Assembly (NCBI GenBank): GCA_037176725.1
Contig: JAZBRS010000035.1
Coordinates: forward strand, 45,890,001-45,954,000
Direction of reading: 5' to 3'
DNA: 64,000 bases
Source of the DNA: Posidonia oceanica
Taxonomy: Eukaryota > Streptophyta > Magnoliopsida > Alismatales > Posidoniaceae
The translations under genes were made by a program, and so were the position numbers. The notes under the pieces are model-generated. The model was not told where the DNA came from and did not search any database. It was given only the letters and a program-made list of their open reading frames with translations. Each line of letters starts with the position of its first letter. Position 1 is the first letter of the stretch. Below, piece by piece: positions 1 through 10,447 of the stretch.

Positions 1-435
1 CTGCTTGGTCGACAGCTGTCCAATTGTCTACCCCCTTTCGCTTGTTGGGCTACCAGCCCTAACTGCTCGGATGCCAAGCCCGTCAGTCTTGTCAGGCGTC
101 CCTTTTGTGAGCTCGGACTAATCCCCGAACTCATACATTGCATTGCAGCTTTCTTTGCATCTCTTCTGCATCAGCACCGCATTCTTTTACTGACAGCAGT
201 ACATGGTAAATAGCAGCATCGGCAAGCATTGCATCTGCATTGGCACGCATTGCATCAGCATCAGCATTCGCATTCGCATCTGCATTGTGGCTCTAAGTCA
301 TGATTTCTGATGCATCCACTAGGCGAATGACTCGTGCTTACAGTTACTTTGTGCTCCTGTCGGTGTCATGTAGGGTGTCTTATCTACCCTGAGCAACGGT
401 CTCGCTACGCTTGACCTTGCTCAGGGAGGGGCATC
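1..435 (+). other. 3' internal end of LTR element E0, with polypurine tract
   Basis: This is non-coding sequence resembling the stretch just inside the 3' LTR of E1 (about 7085-7230, minus strand) and E2 (about 45922-46060, minus strand). All three carry a GAGTCATGA/TCATGA box, a CCTGAGCAACGG-like box and a GACCT(T/C)GCT box in the same order. The last bases (about 421-435, AGGGAGGGGCATC) are a polypurine tract directly abutting the LTR start TGTAGACACC, where plus-strand DNA synthesis would be primed. The coding part of E0 lies left of the window. CATTGCATC-type low-complexity repeats occupy about 130-290. Confidence 0.75.
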
Positions 436-654
436 TGTAGACACCCCATTCTGATAGCCTGGAAGTTGGTTGTTTTCTCTTACAGGCTCGTGTGGACTCT
501 GGAATGGCTCTTATTTTCCTAGCCCCTTTTCTAACCCATTTCCAAGCCTAAAACCTTACCCAAACCCTAAAAGCCTTAACACAAGCCTTTTGGCACATTT
601 TCAAGCCTTCCTAAACCCAAGCCCAAGCCCATTTACAGCTTTTGCCAACTGAGC

Positions 655-2972
655 ATGTTGTACGTTGGAATAGGCAGCGTCCAACGTTGGACGCGTCCTG
701 TGCTAGCGTCCAACGTTGGACGCGCATTGTGCTAGCATCCAATGTTGGACGCCTCCTGCTCCAGCGTCCAACGACTCGGTTGCAGCAGCGGCTGTTCTGC
801 CCCCTCCAGCTCACCTCCTGTCCAATCCACTGCCCCCTGCACTTACTACCTGTCCCCTCTTGCCCTCTAGGTCATCCACTACCTTCCAAGGATGAGTTAC
901 TACCTTTGGAACCCATCATTTCGATCTCAGCCCAAAATCCACTCTCTCCGCCCTCATAGCCTTCGACTGCCCGTGTCAGCCACCGCCATGGCTCCACCGG
1001 CCATCTGACACGCTTCTGCCACGCCCTTGACATTCCTCGAGCACCCCACACACTCATTAGCCTCTGACACCACCTACAAACGCCTGCAATTCACCTGCCA
1101 AAGCCGCTGCCCGCACAAGAACCCATGCACCAGCTGCACAAAACAGCCTCCTTCCCTTCGTTCCGGCATTCACCACACGAAGCCAAGAGGGAATTCGATG
1201 ATTCCAGAGCACAGACGAAGTATCCATCTCCATCCTCGACCACTCGCTGGCCTCTCCGGTGCTTCCAGTAGCTCGCACGACCTCACCGGAGTTGGCTCTG
1301 TCGCAGCTTCTGGTGCGCTGGCGATGAAGGTTGAACCACTACTTCGGGCAGCCAAAAGGTTGGTTTTCTTTCCCTTAGGCCCATACATGCTAGTGTGAGT
1401 GTTTTCCCTTGCTTCCCATGCACTTTAGCGCAGCACACACCCCTCCATCGCTTGGTTTTCCAGCGATAAGGAGGAGGAGGTGGGTGGAGCAATCGACCTG
1501 CCAAATTTCGGCACCAAGCATACCACCATGCTTGTTATCGACCACCTTTGCTTGTCAGCTAGTTTATTTGAAGTTTTCAATCGATTTGGCGGCCTCGCTT
1601 GACTGAAGTGAAGTTCAATGTGTTGGATGCCAAAGCTGGTGCGTCCAACACCCTGTTTTGCTTTGCTCTTGTTTTAATGCTTTCCATGCCCTACTATTGC
1701 TTGTTATTTTGTGGATCCATGCTACATGCCTCCTTTACTCGTTTTTTAGATGCTATACCATGCTTACTTCTTTGCTTAGATCCATGCTTAATCTTTTCAC
1801 ATGCTTTAAACCTGTTTGATATCTGCCTGCGTTGGACGCCTGGGCGAGCCACGTCCAACGTTGGATGCTGGTTCATCCGAAGTCCAACATGCTCTGTTAG
1901 CTTTACTTTGTTGCCATGCTTGCACCTTGCCTATTTTTGATGCTTATTCATGCTCCATGTATGCTTAGCGATGCCTAGCCTCTACGGCAACCATGCCTAG
2001 GATTGTTAGCCTCCTCTTAAGTTGCATACTATTTCTTTTAGTTTAATCCTTTTATTTCCATGCATATTCCTCTTTCCTTGCTTCTCATGCGTTATGTGCT
2101 TGCTATGCATGATTATTTTGCTCTGGTATGTCTCTAGTATGTTTGCATGCATATAGGTGGGGTTTAGAGCTGAGCTCCCCCTTAGTACAGGTAAGTTTGC
2201 ATTCTGCAGGCGTTGGACGCCAAAGGCTTTAGCGTCCAATGTTGGATGCTGCTGCCTCCAGCGTCTAGCGACCCTGCTCCTCTGTTTGCTTTTAGATGCT
2301 TGCATGATGCCTTGATCTTCCTTGTTTAGATGTTTCCTGCGTTTCCATGCATGTTTAGCTTCCTTTTGCAATTATTCCATGGCTTCTTTGGTTCATTTGC
2401 TATTTTATGCATGTTTTTGTGTGTTTGTGCCTCCCAGGGCGTTGTACGCTGCTGGTGCAAGCGTCCAACATTGGACGCCGGCCTAGCTCGCGTCCAACGT
2501 CCTGGTTTTGCCTCTGGCCTGGCACATACTACTGGTAATGTTTTTTTGGTTTCTTATGCTTCCCTTGCTTGCATGTTTGCCCTATGCTTATCTCCAGTAG
2601 CCCAAATGCATGTTCCCATTTTTTATTTGTCTCTTGTATGCTTTTTTCTTTTGTTTCTCTCTGGTCTGTGTTGGACGCCAGCCACTCTAGCGTCTAACGT
2701 TGGACGCCATGTTCAAGGGCGTCCAACACTCTGCTAGCTTTGATCTTTGATCCTAGCTTGCCCCTTGCTCTGATTCCTCTTCTAATCCTCTATCATGTTA
2801 GCTCTATATGCCTTGCACCCATTTAGCTGCATTTCTGCATCTGTACTGCATCCATATAGCTAGAATGCATTGTTTTCTAAAAACTTGCATGCTGTCTGCC
2901 TCCAGCAGTTGTTGAACGCCAGCAATGGCAACGTCCAACGTTGGACGCTGCTGTTGCCAGCGTCCAACGCTT
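655..2972. repeat. Seven dispersed clusters of an 18-bp palindrome in the E0 LTR
   Basis: The half-site GTTGGACGC and its complement GCGTCCAAC recur in clusters at about 655-775, 1621-1652, 1829-1890, 2209-2270, 2439-2500, 2668-2728 and 2910-2970. The typical order is half-site, 8-10 nt, the full palindrome GCGTCCAACGTTGGACGC, about 10 nt, inverted half-site. Perfect 18-bp palindromes are at 677-694 and 706-723. Unrelated AT-rich sequence separates the clusters. Function unknown. Confidence 0.8.
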
Positions 2973-3099
2973 GCAGTTGGCTTGACTCATTTTCAAAGCA
3001 CTGATTTTGCTTCCTTCACTGTTTTCTGCATTTTATTGCTTCTTATGCCTGTTGCCACCCCCATGCATGCTGCCTAACCCCTGGTTTGGTTTTGCACCT

Positions 3100-3300
3100 C
3101 GCTTTCGCCTCGTTTTCTACACCCCTGCATCGATTTCCACACCTTTGCATTGATTTCTGTGCCCCTGCATCGATTTTCGCACCTTTGCATTATTTTTCAC
3201 GCCCCAGCATCGATTTCTGCGCCTTTGCATTGTTTTCTCGTGCCTTGCATCGTTTTCTGTGCTTTCGCACCGTTTTCCACACCTACTTTGCTTTATTGCT
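3100..3300 (+). repeat. Degenerate ~28-bp minisatellite in the E0 LTR
   Basis: About seven copies of a GCATCGATTTCxxCACC-like unit. A similar GCACCGTTTTGCGTGCC-type minisatellite sits in the same relative place, upstream of the conserved hairpin box, in S1 (29350-29870) and S2 (38200-38545). Confidence 0.7.
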
Positions 3301-3563
3301 TGCATGTCGTTTGCATTGCCTGGTTTTCCCCGTAGCTTTGTTTTATCGCCTGCATTTGCATTAGGGCTACGATGCTTACTGCCTAGGAGTTCTCATGAAC
3401 CAGGGTCCGCCCAGTTCGGAACACTAGCAGTGTTGCTGAGCACATAGATAGCATGTTTATTTCCCATGCATAGCAGGTAGGCATTCATTGCATTTAGGCA
3501 TTAGGCTAGCATTTCCTTGTATTAGCGCGAGATTGCCTAAGAAAGACCGACTCTCGAACGTAT

Positions 3564-3587
3564 CGGGGGTGCCTAACCCCTTCCCCG
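3564..3587 (+). promoter_or_regulatory. Conserved LTR hairpin box (E0 LTR)
   Basis: A GGGGGTGCCTAAC...TTCCCCG box flanked by AAGACCGA upstream and GTAACAGGAGTCC downstream. It can fold with GGTG/CACC and GGGG/CCCC arms around a short loop. In this copy the inner arm is altered (CCCC instead of CACC). Its role is unknown; an R-region or RNA-processing signal is one inference. Confidence 0.6.
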
Positions 3588-4025
3588 TACGTAACAGGAG
3601 TCCATGCCCTTTCTCTTGGCTCGCATCGACCTTTCCTTTATCCTAGGCATGAGTCATAGCATAGCATAGCTTAGCATTGCAATGTATCCCTTTGCATCCG
3701 ATTTTGGCATGTCTTTTCATGCTTTACCCCTGATTTTCCCTATCTTCCAATTCAATAGACCTGGTGGCGACTCCGATTTGTCTAATCATTTCTTTTCTTT
3801 TCTTTTGCCAACGTTTCCGAGTCGAGTTTCTTCCCTTGGATCCTGCCGCATATAGTGAGCCCATTTTGATCGGTGCACGCGAGCTTTGGTAGCGTGCATG
3901 GATGATCAGAATTCAAGATTACTACAGTGACCGAATGGCTCAAAAGAATGAAACGAGCCGAATCGCGGATCACGACAAAAAGAAGTAAAACGACGAAAGC
4001 TAAAGAAAAGAAACGAACAAAATTT

Positions 4026-4037
4026 GGAGTCGCCACC
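4026..4037 (-). promoter_or_regulatory. PBS-like GGTGGCGACTCC motif inside the E1 3' LTR
   Basis: This motif, GGAGTCGCCACC on the plus strand, lies about 100 nt from the LTR end. It resembles the first part of the element's own PBS region (CTGGCAACTCCGCTGGGGA, 16111-16129, minus). Equivalent copies are at 3763-3774, 16243-16254, 30342-30353, 37702-37713, 43686-43697, 53462-53473 and 63961-63972. Confidence 0.55.
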
Positions 4038-4161
4038 TAGTCTATTTGAAAAGCCGGGAGACTAGGAAAACCGAAAAGATAAGAAAACAAATGAAAGAAA
4101 ACAAAGGATATGACACAAGGTCAATGCGGGCAAGTGATTGGGCAAGGATTCCTATTACGCA

Positions 4162-4185
4162 CGGGGAAGGTGTTAGGCACCCTCG
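4162..4185 (-). promoter_or_regulatory. Conserved LTR hairpin box (E1 3' LTR)
   Basis: CGGGGAAGGTGTTAGGCACC... on the plus strand, i.e. the box in minus orientation, flanked by the CGGTCTTTC motif. GGTG/CACC pair around a TTAGG loop, and CGGGG can pair with the 3' C-rich arm. Confidence 0.6.
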
Positions 4186-5364
4186 TGCGCCCGAAAAATC
4201 GGTCTTTCTGGGCTAATCCACTTATTCGTGGTTAATGTTTGCAATGTTGCAATTTTTGTATGCTCGAGGGCGATATGATATGCCATGCTTGAATTCATAC
4301 TTATGCCTTTGAAAACATGCCTCAAATGTATGCTTAAATGCCATGATGTATGAGGGAAAACAAAACATGCATCCTATGTGCTCAGTAGCACTGCCTATGT
4401 TCCGAATCGGGCGAATCTTGGTTCGTGAGAACTCCAGACAGTAAGCATCACTGCCCTATGGATGGAAGCAGAAAACAAAACTTCGAAGGAAACATGCAAT
4501 GCAAGAGGAGAACATGCCATAGGAGTGGCCGGAGAATGTTGGGTTCACAGGCCATAGGAGTGGCCGGGAACCCACGAATGGCTGCCATGGTTTACTGGGG
4601 AGGTGGAGAGAGGTCGAGGGCATGTTGATGATGTTATGCAAGATGAGAAAACAAGAAAACAGTGCTCACAGCCTCTCATCGACCTTGCTCGCCGGAGTTG
4701 ACCGCAAGCTTGACGGCCATGGATTGAACTGCAAGCTACAGGCTGTATCTCCCCAGTGATGATACAACAAAGACAAGAGGGAGGCTAGGCCATGATGCAA
4801 ACAAGGCATGGGTTGGTCTCCTGGCCATGCTCAACGGCCGATGGCCTCACACGGCCGGTGAACCCATCACCAGAAAATGTGGATGCAAGGTGAAAATATG
4901 AGAGCAAACACAAGCATTCACAGATAGTTCAATGATATAAAGGCATGCCACAGCAAAAGAATAAGAAAATTCTAAGCTTTGGATGGGTACTTACCTGTGG
5001 TGGTGGCCGGATGTCTCTCCCAACGCCGGCGGTTTTTCTTCGGTTTGTGTAGCTCGGATGGCGATAGAGGAGGCTTGTGTAAGCTCGGTGGTGCTTGGAG
5101 AATGGGTTGGTGGTTGTTCACCGGAGATGAGGTTGTTGTCTTGCTAGTGGTTTGTTGTGTTCTTCTTGTGTTCTTGTGGGTTGTTGTGGTGTTTAGATAT
5201 GATGATGGAGAAGGAGAGGAGGGGCTGCACCTTGTTGTTCGCTTGGAGATGGGTTGTTTGTTGTGAGGTGGAGAAGATGGAGGAGGCTGCTATATTCTAT
5301 GGTTGTTGTTGGGTTCTCTTGGGTCTTGAGTGAGGAAGAGATGATGATGAAGGAGAAGGAGGAG

Positions 5365-5580
5365 GCTACTGTATGGTGTTGTATGTTGGGTTGTCTTTTG
5401 TGTTGTGAGAAGAAGAGATGATGATGAAGAAGAAGGAGGTGGCTACTGTATGGTGTTGTATGTTGGGTTGTCTTTTGTGTTGTGAGAAGAAGAGATGATG
5501 ATGAAGAAGAAGGAGGTGGCTATTGTATGGTGTGGTATGTTGGGTTGTCTTTTGTGTTGTGAGAAGTACGGAATGAAGAG
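5365..5580. repeat. ~76-bp tandem repeat in the E1 3' LTR (3 copies)
   Basis: Three copies of a unit running from GTATGGTGTTGTATGTTGGG to GATGATGATGAAGAAG. The same array is present in the 5' LTR at about 17580-17790, so it predates insertion. Confidence 0.8.
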
Positions 5581-7084
5581 ATAGATGTGGATGGAGAGGA
5601 GGAGCTCACCTATGGGCTGTTGTGGTGTGTTGTTGGGTTCTTGTTGTGGGAGGAGTGAGGGAAGAGATGATGAGGAAGGTGGAGGAGATGTGGGCTATTG
5701 TGTGGTTGTTTTCCTTTTTGTGTTGAGGAGAGTAGAGAGATACGATGAGGAAGGTGACTTCTTACGTATGGGCTGTGGTGGTGGTTCCTCTCTTGCTTGT
5801 GTTGAGGAAAGAAAGATAGGAAGATGATGATGGTGAAGAGGGAGAGGATGGGCTGTTGTGGTTCTGGTTGTTGCTGGGTTTTGTTGGGTTCTCTTGGTTT
5901 GGAGATGAGTGGAGAGTAGGGAGGAATATGATGGTGGTGGCTGCTGGTTGTGTTGGGTTGTAGTGTTGTTGTTGTTTGAGAAATGAAGTGAGAGAGATGA
6001 TCAGGAAGGTGGAGGGAGACGTGTAGGTGGCTGCTGTATGTGGGTGTTGCCTTGTGTGTTGTCAAGAGAAAAATCCAAGAAGATGTGAGGGAGAGTTGCT
6101 GTAGGTTGTTGTCTTGTGGTGAGGAGATGGGTGTGATGAAAGCGAGATGATGAGGAAGAGGGAGAGCACCTATGGGCTGTTGGGTCCTTGTGTTAGGAGT
6201 GAAGAGGGAGAGATAATGAGGAAGAGAGGTGCACCTTGGGGTTGTTGTGTGGATGTCTTGTTTGTGTAGAGAGAAAGATCCAAGAAGACGTGAGGGAGAG
6301 TTGCTACAGGTTGTTGTCTTGTGGTGAGGAGATGGGTGTGATGAAAGTGAGATGATGAGGAAGAGAGAGCACATATGGGCTGTTGGGTCTTGTTTGCATG
6401 GGTGGTGTTGAGGCTTAAGTGGAGAGAGAGAGATGAGGGACAGGAGGAGTCTCACCTAGGTTGTGTTGTATGGGGATGGGTGAGTGAAGAGAGAGAGAGA
6501 TCCACGTAGGTGAGATGTGTGCATGTATGGTGTTGAGGTGTGAGTGAGTAAAGAGAGAGAATTAATGAGGAAGAGGAGAGTTGCACATAGGTGGGTGTAA
6601 TTGTTGTGTTGAGGTGTGAGTGAGTAAAGAGAGAGAAATAATGAGGAAGAGGAAGAGGTGTGCACGTTTGGGATTCTTGTTGTGTTAAGGTGTGAGTGAG
6701 TAAAGAGAGAGAAATAATGAGGAAGAGGAAGAGGTGTGCACGTTTGGGATTCTTGTTGTGTTTTGGAGGGTGAGACTTGGGTTTAGTTTAAGTTAGGTTT
6801 GGGCTTGAGTTTAGGTGAGACATGAGCTTAGTTTTAGGTTTGGCTTGGTCTTAGGTTTAGATAAGACTTTGGTTTGGGTTTGGGTTTAGGTTAGGCTTGG
6901 GCTTGGTTTAGAATTGGTGGGGCTCAGGTTTGTGTTTTATGGGTGTTAAAATGGGTTTGGATGTTGGTAGGTTTTAGGATGTTTGGTTGGGTTTGGGTTT
7001 AGTGAATAGGTGGGGGCCACCACGATCGAGCACATTTTTGGGAGAAAATCGCCGACGAAGGACTTCAAAATCGGGGTTTCTACA

Positions 7085-7395
7085 GATACCCCTCCCTAAG
7101 CGAGGTCGAGGGGACCAAGGCCGTTGCTCAGGGTTGACAAGACACCACGACCATAGTTTGTGGGGAAGCAGTGTTGCTGTTGGCATAAGTCACTTATCCG
7201 GTGGATGCACTGGAAAATCATGACTTGTTGCCACAATGCAAATGCTAAATGTAAATGCTAGGATGCAATGCTGATGCTAATCCTGCAATGCTGATGGTAT
7301 GCTGGTGCTTGTATGCGCTAAAGTCAACTGGGGGTGCGCGAGCGATGCAGTTGTATGTGATGCTGATGCAAGATGATGTGATGACGGTGATGAGG
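7085..7395 (-). other. E1 3' terminal internal region and polypurine tract
   Basis: Adjacent to the LTR, the minus strand reads AGGGAGGGGTATC then TGTAGA, a polypurine tract like that of E0 (421-435). The rest is non-coding and matches 1-435 and the complement of 45922-46200 in several short boxes. ATGCTGATGC-type short repeats fill 7230-7390. Confidence 0.7.
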
Positions 7396-8530
7396 ATCAC
7401 TGAGCCAGTGGCTCCAAACGAAAACAAAGATAAAGATTGTCGAGCTAGTAGCTCGAGGCGAGAACAGGAAAGTAAAAATCGCTGAGCCGGTAACTTGAAG
7501 CGAAAGCAGGAATGTAAAGATCGCCGAGCCGACAGCTCGAGGCGAAAGTAGAATGTAAAGATCGCCGAGTCGGTAGCTCGAGGCGAAAGTAGTAGTGTAA
7601 AGATCGCCGAGCTGGCAGCTCAAGGCGATAGCAGGAATGTAAAAGATCGTCGAGCCGGTAGCTCGAGGCGTTAGCAGGAGTGTAAAGATCGTTGAGCCGG
7701 TAGCTCGAGGTGAAAGCAGAAGTGTAAAGATCACCGAGCCGGTAGCTCAAGGTGAAAGCAAAATGTAAAGATCGCCGAGCCGGTAGCTCGAGGCGAAAAC
7801 AGGAATGTAAAAGATTGTCGAGCCGGTAGCTCGAGGCGAAAGCAGAATGTAAAGATCGTCGAGCCGATAGCTCGAGGCGATAGCAAGAATGTAAAAGATC
7901 GTCGAGCCGATAGCTCGAGGCAAAAACTGGAATGTAAAAGATCGTCGAGCCGGTAGCTCAAGGCGAAAGCAGAATGTAAAGATCGCCGAGCCGGCAGCTC
8001 GAGGCGATAGCAGGAATGTAAAAGATCGTCGAGCTGGTAACTCGAGGCGAAAGAAGAATGTAAAGATTGCTGAGCTGGTAGCTCAAGGCGATAGCAGGAA
8101 TGTAAAAGATCGTCGAGCCGGTAGCTTGAGGCGAAAGTAGAATGTAAAGATCGCCAAGCCGGCAGCTCGAGGCGATAGCAGGAATGTAAAAGATCGTCGA
8201 GCTGGTAGCTTGAGGCGAAAGCAGAATGTAAAGATCGCCAAGCTGGCAGCTCAAGGCGATAGCAGGAATGTAAAAGATCGTCGAGCCAGTAGCTCGAGGC
8301 GAAAGCAGAATGTAAAGATCGCCGAGCCGGTAGCTCGAGGCGAAAGCAGAAATGTAAAAGATCGTCGAGTCGGTAGCTCGAGGTGAAAGCAGAATGTAAA
8401 GATCACCAAGCCGGTAGTTTGAGCCGAGTACAGAAATGCAAAGATCGTTGAGCTGGTGGCTCGAGGTGAGAACAGAAATGTAAAGATCACCAAGCCGGCA
8501 GCTCGAGGTGATAGCAGGAAACAAAGATCG
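7395..8530. repeat. ~42-bp hairpin tandem array in the E1 3' region (about 27 units)
   Basis: About 27 units of 40-43 bp. Each carries CGAGC-CGGTA-GCTCG, a 5-bp stem with a 5-nt loop, followed by AGGCGAAAGCAGAATGTAAAGATC. Units 14-22 alternate between a GCGATAGCAGGAATGTAAAAG form and a GCGAAAGCAGAATGTAAAG form, giving a dimeric higher-order pattern. Because unit length is near a multiple of three, long repetitive reading frames appear on the minus strand (for example 7958-8524). I treat these as artefacts of the repeat. Confidence 0.9.
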
Positions 8531-9300
8531 TGGATGTGTATCACTGAGTATGCCATGCTAGTCCTATTGGGGATGCTTGCAGAGTGTGAAATGCTAATGC
8601 AATGCCAGGCGACAAGTTGGTGGCTAGTCCAAACTTGCGCGAAGGGGTGCACAATACCAACGGGCAACCAAAGATGCCCTTGGGATCAAGAGAGGAATGA
8701 CAAGTCAGCAAACCTGCCAGACAAGAGGAGCGGTGCCAAGTCCCGATGTAGAGGAAAAGACGATACCAAGGGGCGATACAGATGCCCCTGGTATCGAAGC
8801 AAGAAGGATGGAACAGCAAGTCCATCAATCAAGTGGCGGGGCGACAAGTCAACAAACTCGTCTGCCGAAGGATTAGACAACATGACGGATGTCAACCGGG
8901 TTGTTTGGGGTACCAACCCGGATGAAGGAAACTCTAGACAAGACTATCGTGCTTGCCAATCGGAACGCCAAGCACTTTGACGGATGTCATCCAGGCAGTT
9001 AGGGCTGCCATCCCAGATAGGAGGATAAGACCATGGAGAGACGCCCCTAGTGGAAGAACTGTCCCAACTGGTCGAGAAATGTTCGACGCCTTGTAGAGTC
9101 AACAAGGAGTGTAAAGAAGTGATTGATGTATGCATGACTTATGCAAGATTTAATGCGAGATTGATTTATTATGTTAGATATGCATGGCTTTGCAATTTTG
9201 TTGAAGATGCATGATGTTTGCAAACTTTATTTGTAAATGCATGATTTATGCAAATTTGGTGTGATAATTTTTTGGTTGATTTTTGTTGCCCTTAGCATTT
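8531..9300 (-). other. E1 3' region, non-coding, with a long imperfect hairpin
   Basis: No credible gene. At about 8759-8796 CGATACCA(A)GGGGC pairs with GCCCCTGGTATCG, a 13-bp stem with one bulged A and a 9-nt loop. Boxes such as GATGTCAACCGGGTTG (8889) and GGATGAAGGAAACTC recur at 11140-11240 and in E2 at 46440-46780. 9120-9260 is AT-rich with repeated ATGCATGA/TATGCAA words. Confidence 0.6.
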
Positions 9301-10447
9301 GGAATGCTAGGAATGCCTGCTGTATAAGAAAGAGTAGTCCTCAACTCACAAGACTGTACCCGGACTTCTAGACTGTAGGTGGCTCTCTGGAGTGGACGGT
9401 ATCTCAAAGGGTTGTATGTCTGGTGGTGTGGAGAGAAACAGAGCCCCATGCCAAACTCTCTAGGACCTACACCTACTTTTTTGTTTTTTTCATTTTTTGC
9501 ATTTCTTTTTTTTTTTTTTGACTCCCTCATAGGATTGCAGGTTCACTCTATCCCTGGCTTGGAGGTAAAAAATGCCTGGCCTGGTGCTATGGAGCTACTG
9601 CAAGACAAGGGTGGCTAGTCCCTAGGGATCTGTGGGCTTTCCAGGCGTATGCTCCGACTCCTCTCCAAGATAGTTGTAGAGAATAGGGCTATTCTGCTTA
9701 CCTCTATCTCTAGGGCTGACTTCTATCTTCAACTTCTATCTTCTTTTTTTCTTTCCTTTTTTTTTTGAGCCCTTTATTGACTGTTTTTTTTTCTCTTTTG
9801 TTTCTTTTTTCTCTTTTTTTATCACTCTCTTTTTTTTGCTCACATCCTAACATTTTCTCTCCCTTTGGAGGTATAGATCCTATGAGAAGTTTGGGCATTT
9901 TGCTCTATTCTTTTTGGATGGTGGCTCCCTCACTTGCTAGGACATCTAGGTAGTGTCAACTAAGGAGGAACAAAACTCTGTCCAAGCAGGCTAGCTATTC
10001 CGATTTTCATCATCGGGCATGATTGATTTATGAATGAATATTTCTATACATCATGAACGAACTGATTGATTTTCTTTTTTGGATTTTATGTTTTTTGATT
10101 TTTTTTTGAATGAAGATGATTGATTTTTGATTCTTTTGATTATCATGGATGAAGATGATTGATTTTTTGTTTTGTTTTTTTTTGTGTTTTTTTTTTGACT
10201 AATGCTGCTACATATGCATATTGACTTTGCGTGCTGTACGAAATGCTAAATGGAAAAGTATGCAATGCTAAGAATGTATGCAAATGCAGTTTTCAAATGC
10301 AAGATTGTGAAGCGATGAATGCATAGTATAGAAAAGAAAGGGGAAAACTCTGCAAGGCAAGGATACATGCCTCGAGTCATTGGTAGAACTTCTTGAGGTA
10401 GCAAGAATTGATCGGTCTTGATTGCTCAACCTTGTCCATATCCTCAA
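9301..10447 (-). other. E1 3' region conserved with E2, T-rich
   Basis: 9295-9960 aligns in patches with E2 at 50700-51271 (CCAAACTCT..AGGACCTACA, CCCTGGCTTGGAGGTAA, GGTGGCTCCCT). 9917-10020 continues as E2 53648-53750, so E1 preserves the uninterrupted form of the site where S3 inserted in E2. 10370-10450 matches the region encoding the very end of E2 integrase (CTTCTTGAGGTAGCA, CCTCAAGGAT), marking the 3' edge of the pol deletion. Poly-T and ATGCAAATGC low complexity fill 9480-9830 and 10060-10310. Confidence 0.65.

Larger units (their letters stand above)
436..3926 (+). repeat. 3' LTR of Tat/Ogre-like element E0 (about 3.5 kb)
   Basis: The LTR begins TGTAGACACCCC after a polypurine tract and ends ...GATTACTACA, so it has TG...CA ends. 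Its last 100 bp match the end of solo LTR S1 (30420-30519), sharing TATAGTGAGCC, GGTGCACG and GCATGGA. It carries the box common to all LTRs here (3564-3587) and the GGTGGCGACTCC motif (3763-3774). Because internal sequence precedes it, this is a 3' LTR on the plus strand. The U3 part contains degenerate telomere-like CCTAAACCC tracts (about 530-640), seven clusters of GTTGGACGC/GCGTCCAAC inverted repeats, and a minisatellite at 3100-3300. Short ORFs inside it look like chance products. Confidence 0.85.
3927..7084 (-). repeat. 3' LTR of E1 (about 3.16 kb)
   Basis: It pairs with 16134-19149 over its full length. On the minus strand it starts TGTAGAAACCCC and should end like the 5' LTR (...GCATGGTTACA), but the last ~10 nt are missing at 3927 and it abuts the E0 LTR end directly. 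It is longer than its partner by about 140 bp because it has three copies of a ~75-bp tandem unit at 6530-6770, where the 5' LTR has one. Most of 5190-6770 is GA/GT-rich purine repeat. This creates a spurious 281-codon minus-strand frame rich in Ser, His and Pro (5610-6455). Confidence 0.9.

Noticed and set aside
3927..3931. GTGAC as a target-site duplication for the E0 LTR or E1
   Set aside because: No matching copy at 19150 (GCCAT), and the left end of E0 is outside the window.
5610..6455. 281-codon minus-strand ORF, with a 254-codon counterpart at 17829-18593
   Set aside because: Both lie in the purine-rich tandem repeats of the E1 LTRs; the Ser/His/Pro/Thr-rich translation has no domain, and its presence in both copies follows from their being an LTR pair.
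7324..8667. Several repetitive minus-strand ORFs (SPRATGSTIF-type repeats)
   Set aside because: Produced by the ~42-bp tandem array, whose unit is close to a multiple of three so several frames stay open. No start context or domain.
9480..9850. Poly-T and poly-A tracts as LINE or SINE tails
   Set aside because: They are internal to the E1 3' region, aligned with a similar T-rich stretch in E2, without an adjacent non-LTR body or target duplication.
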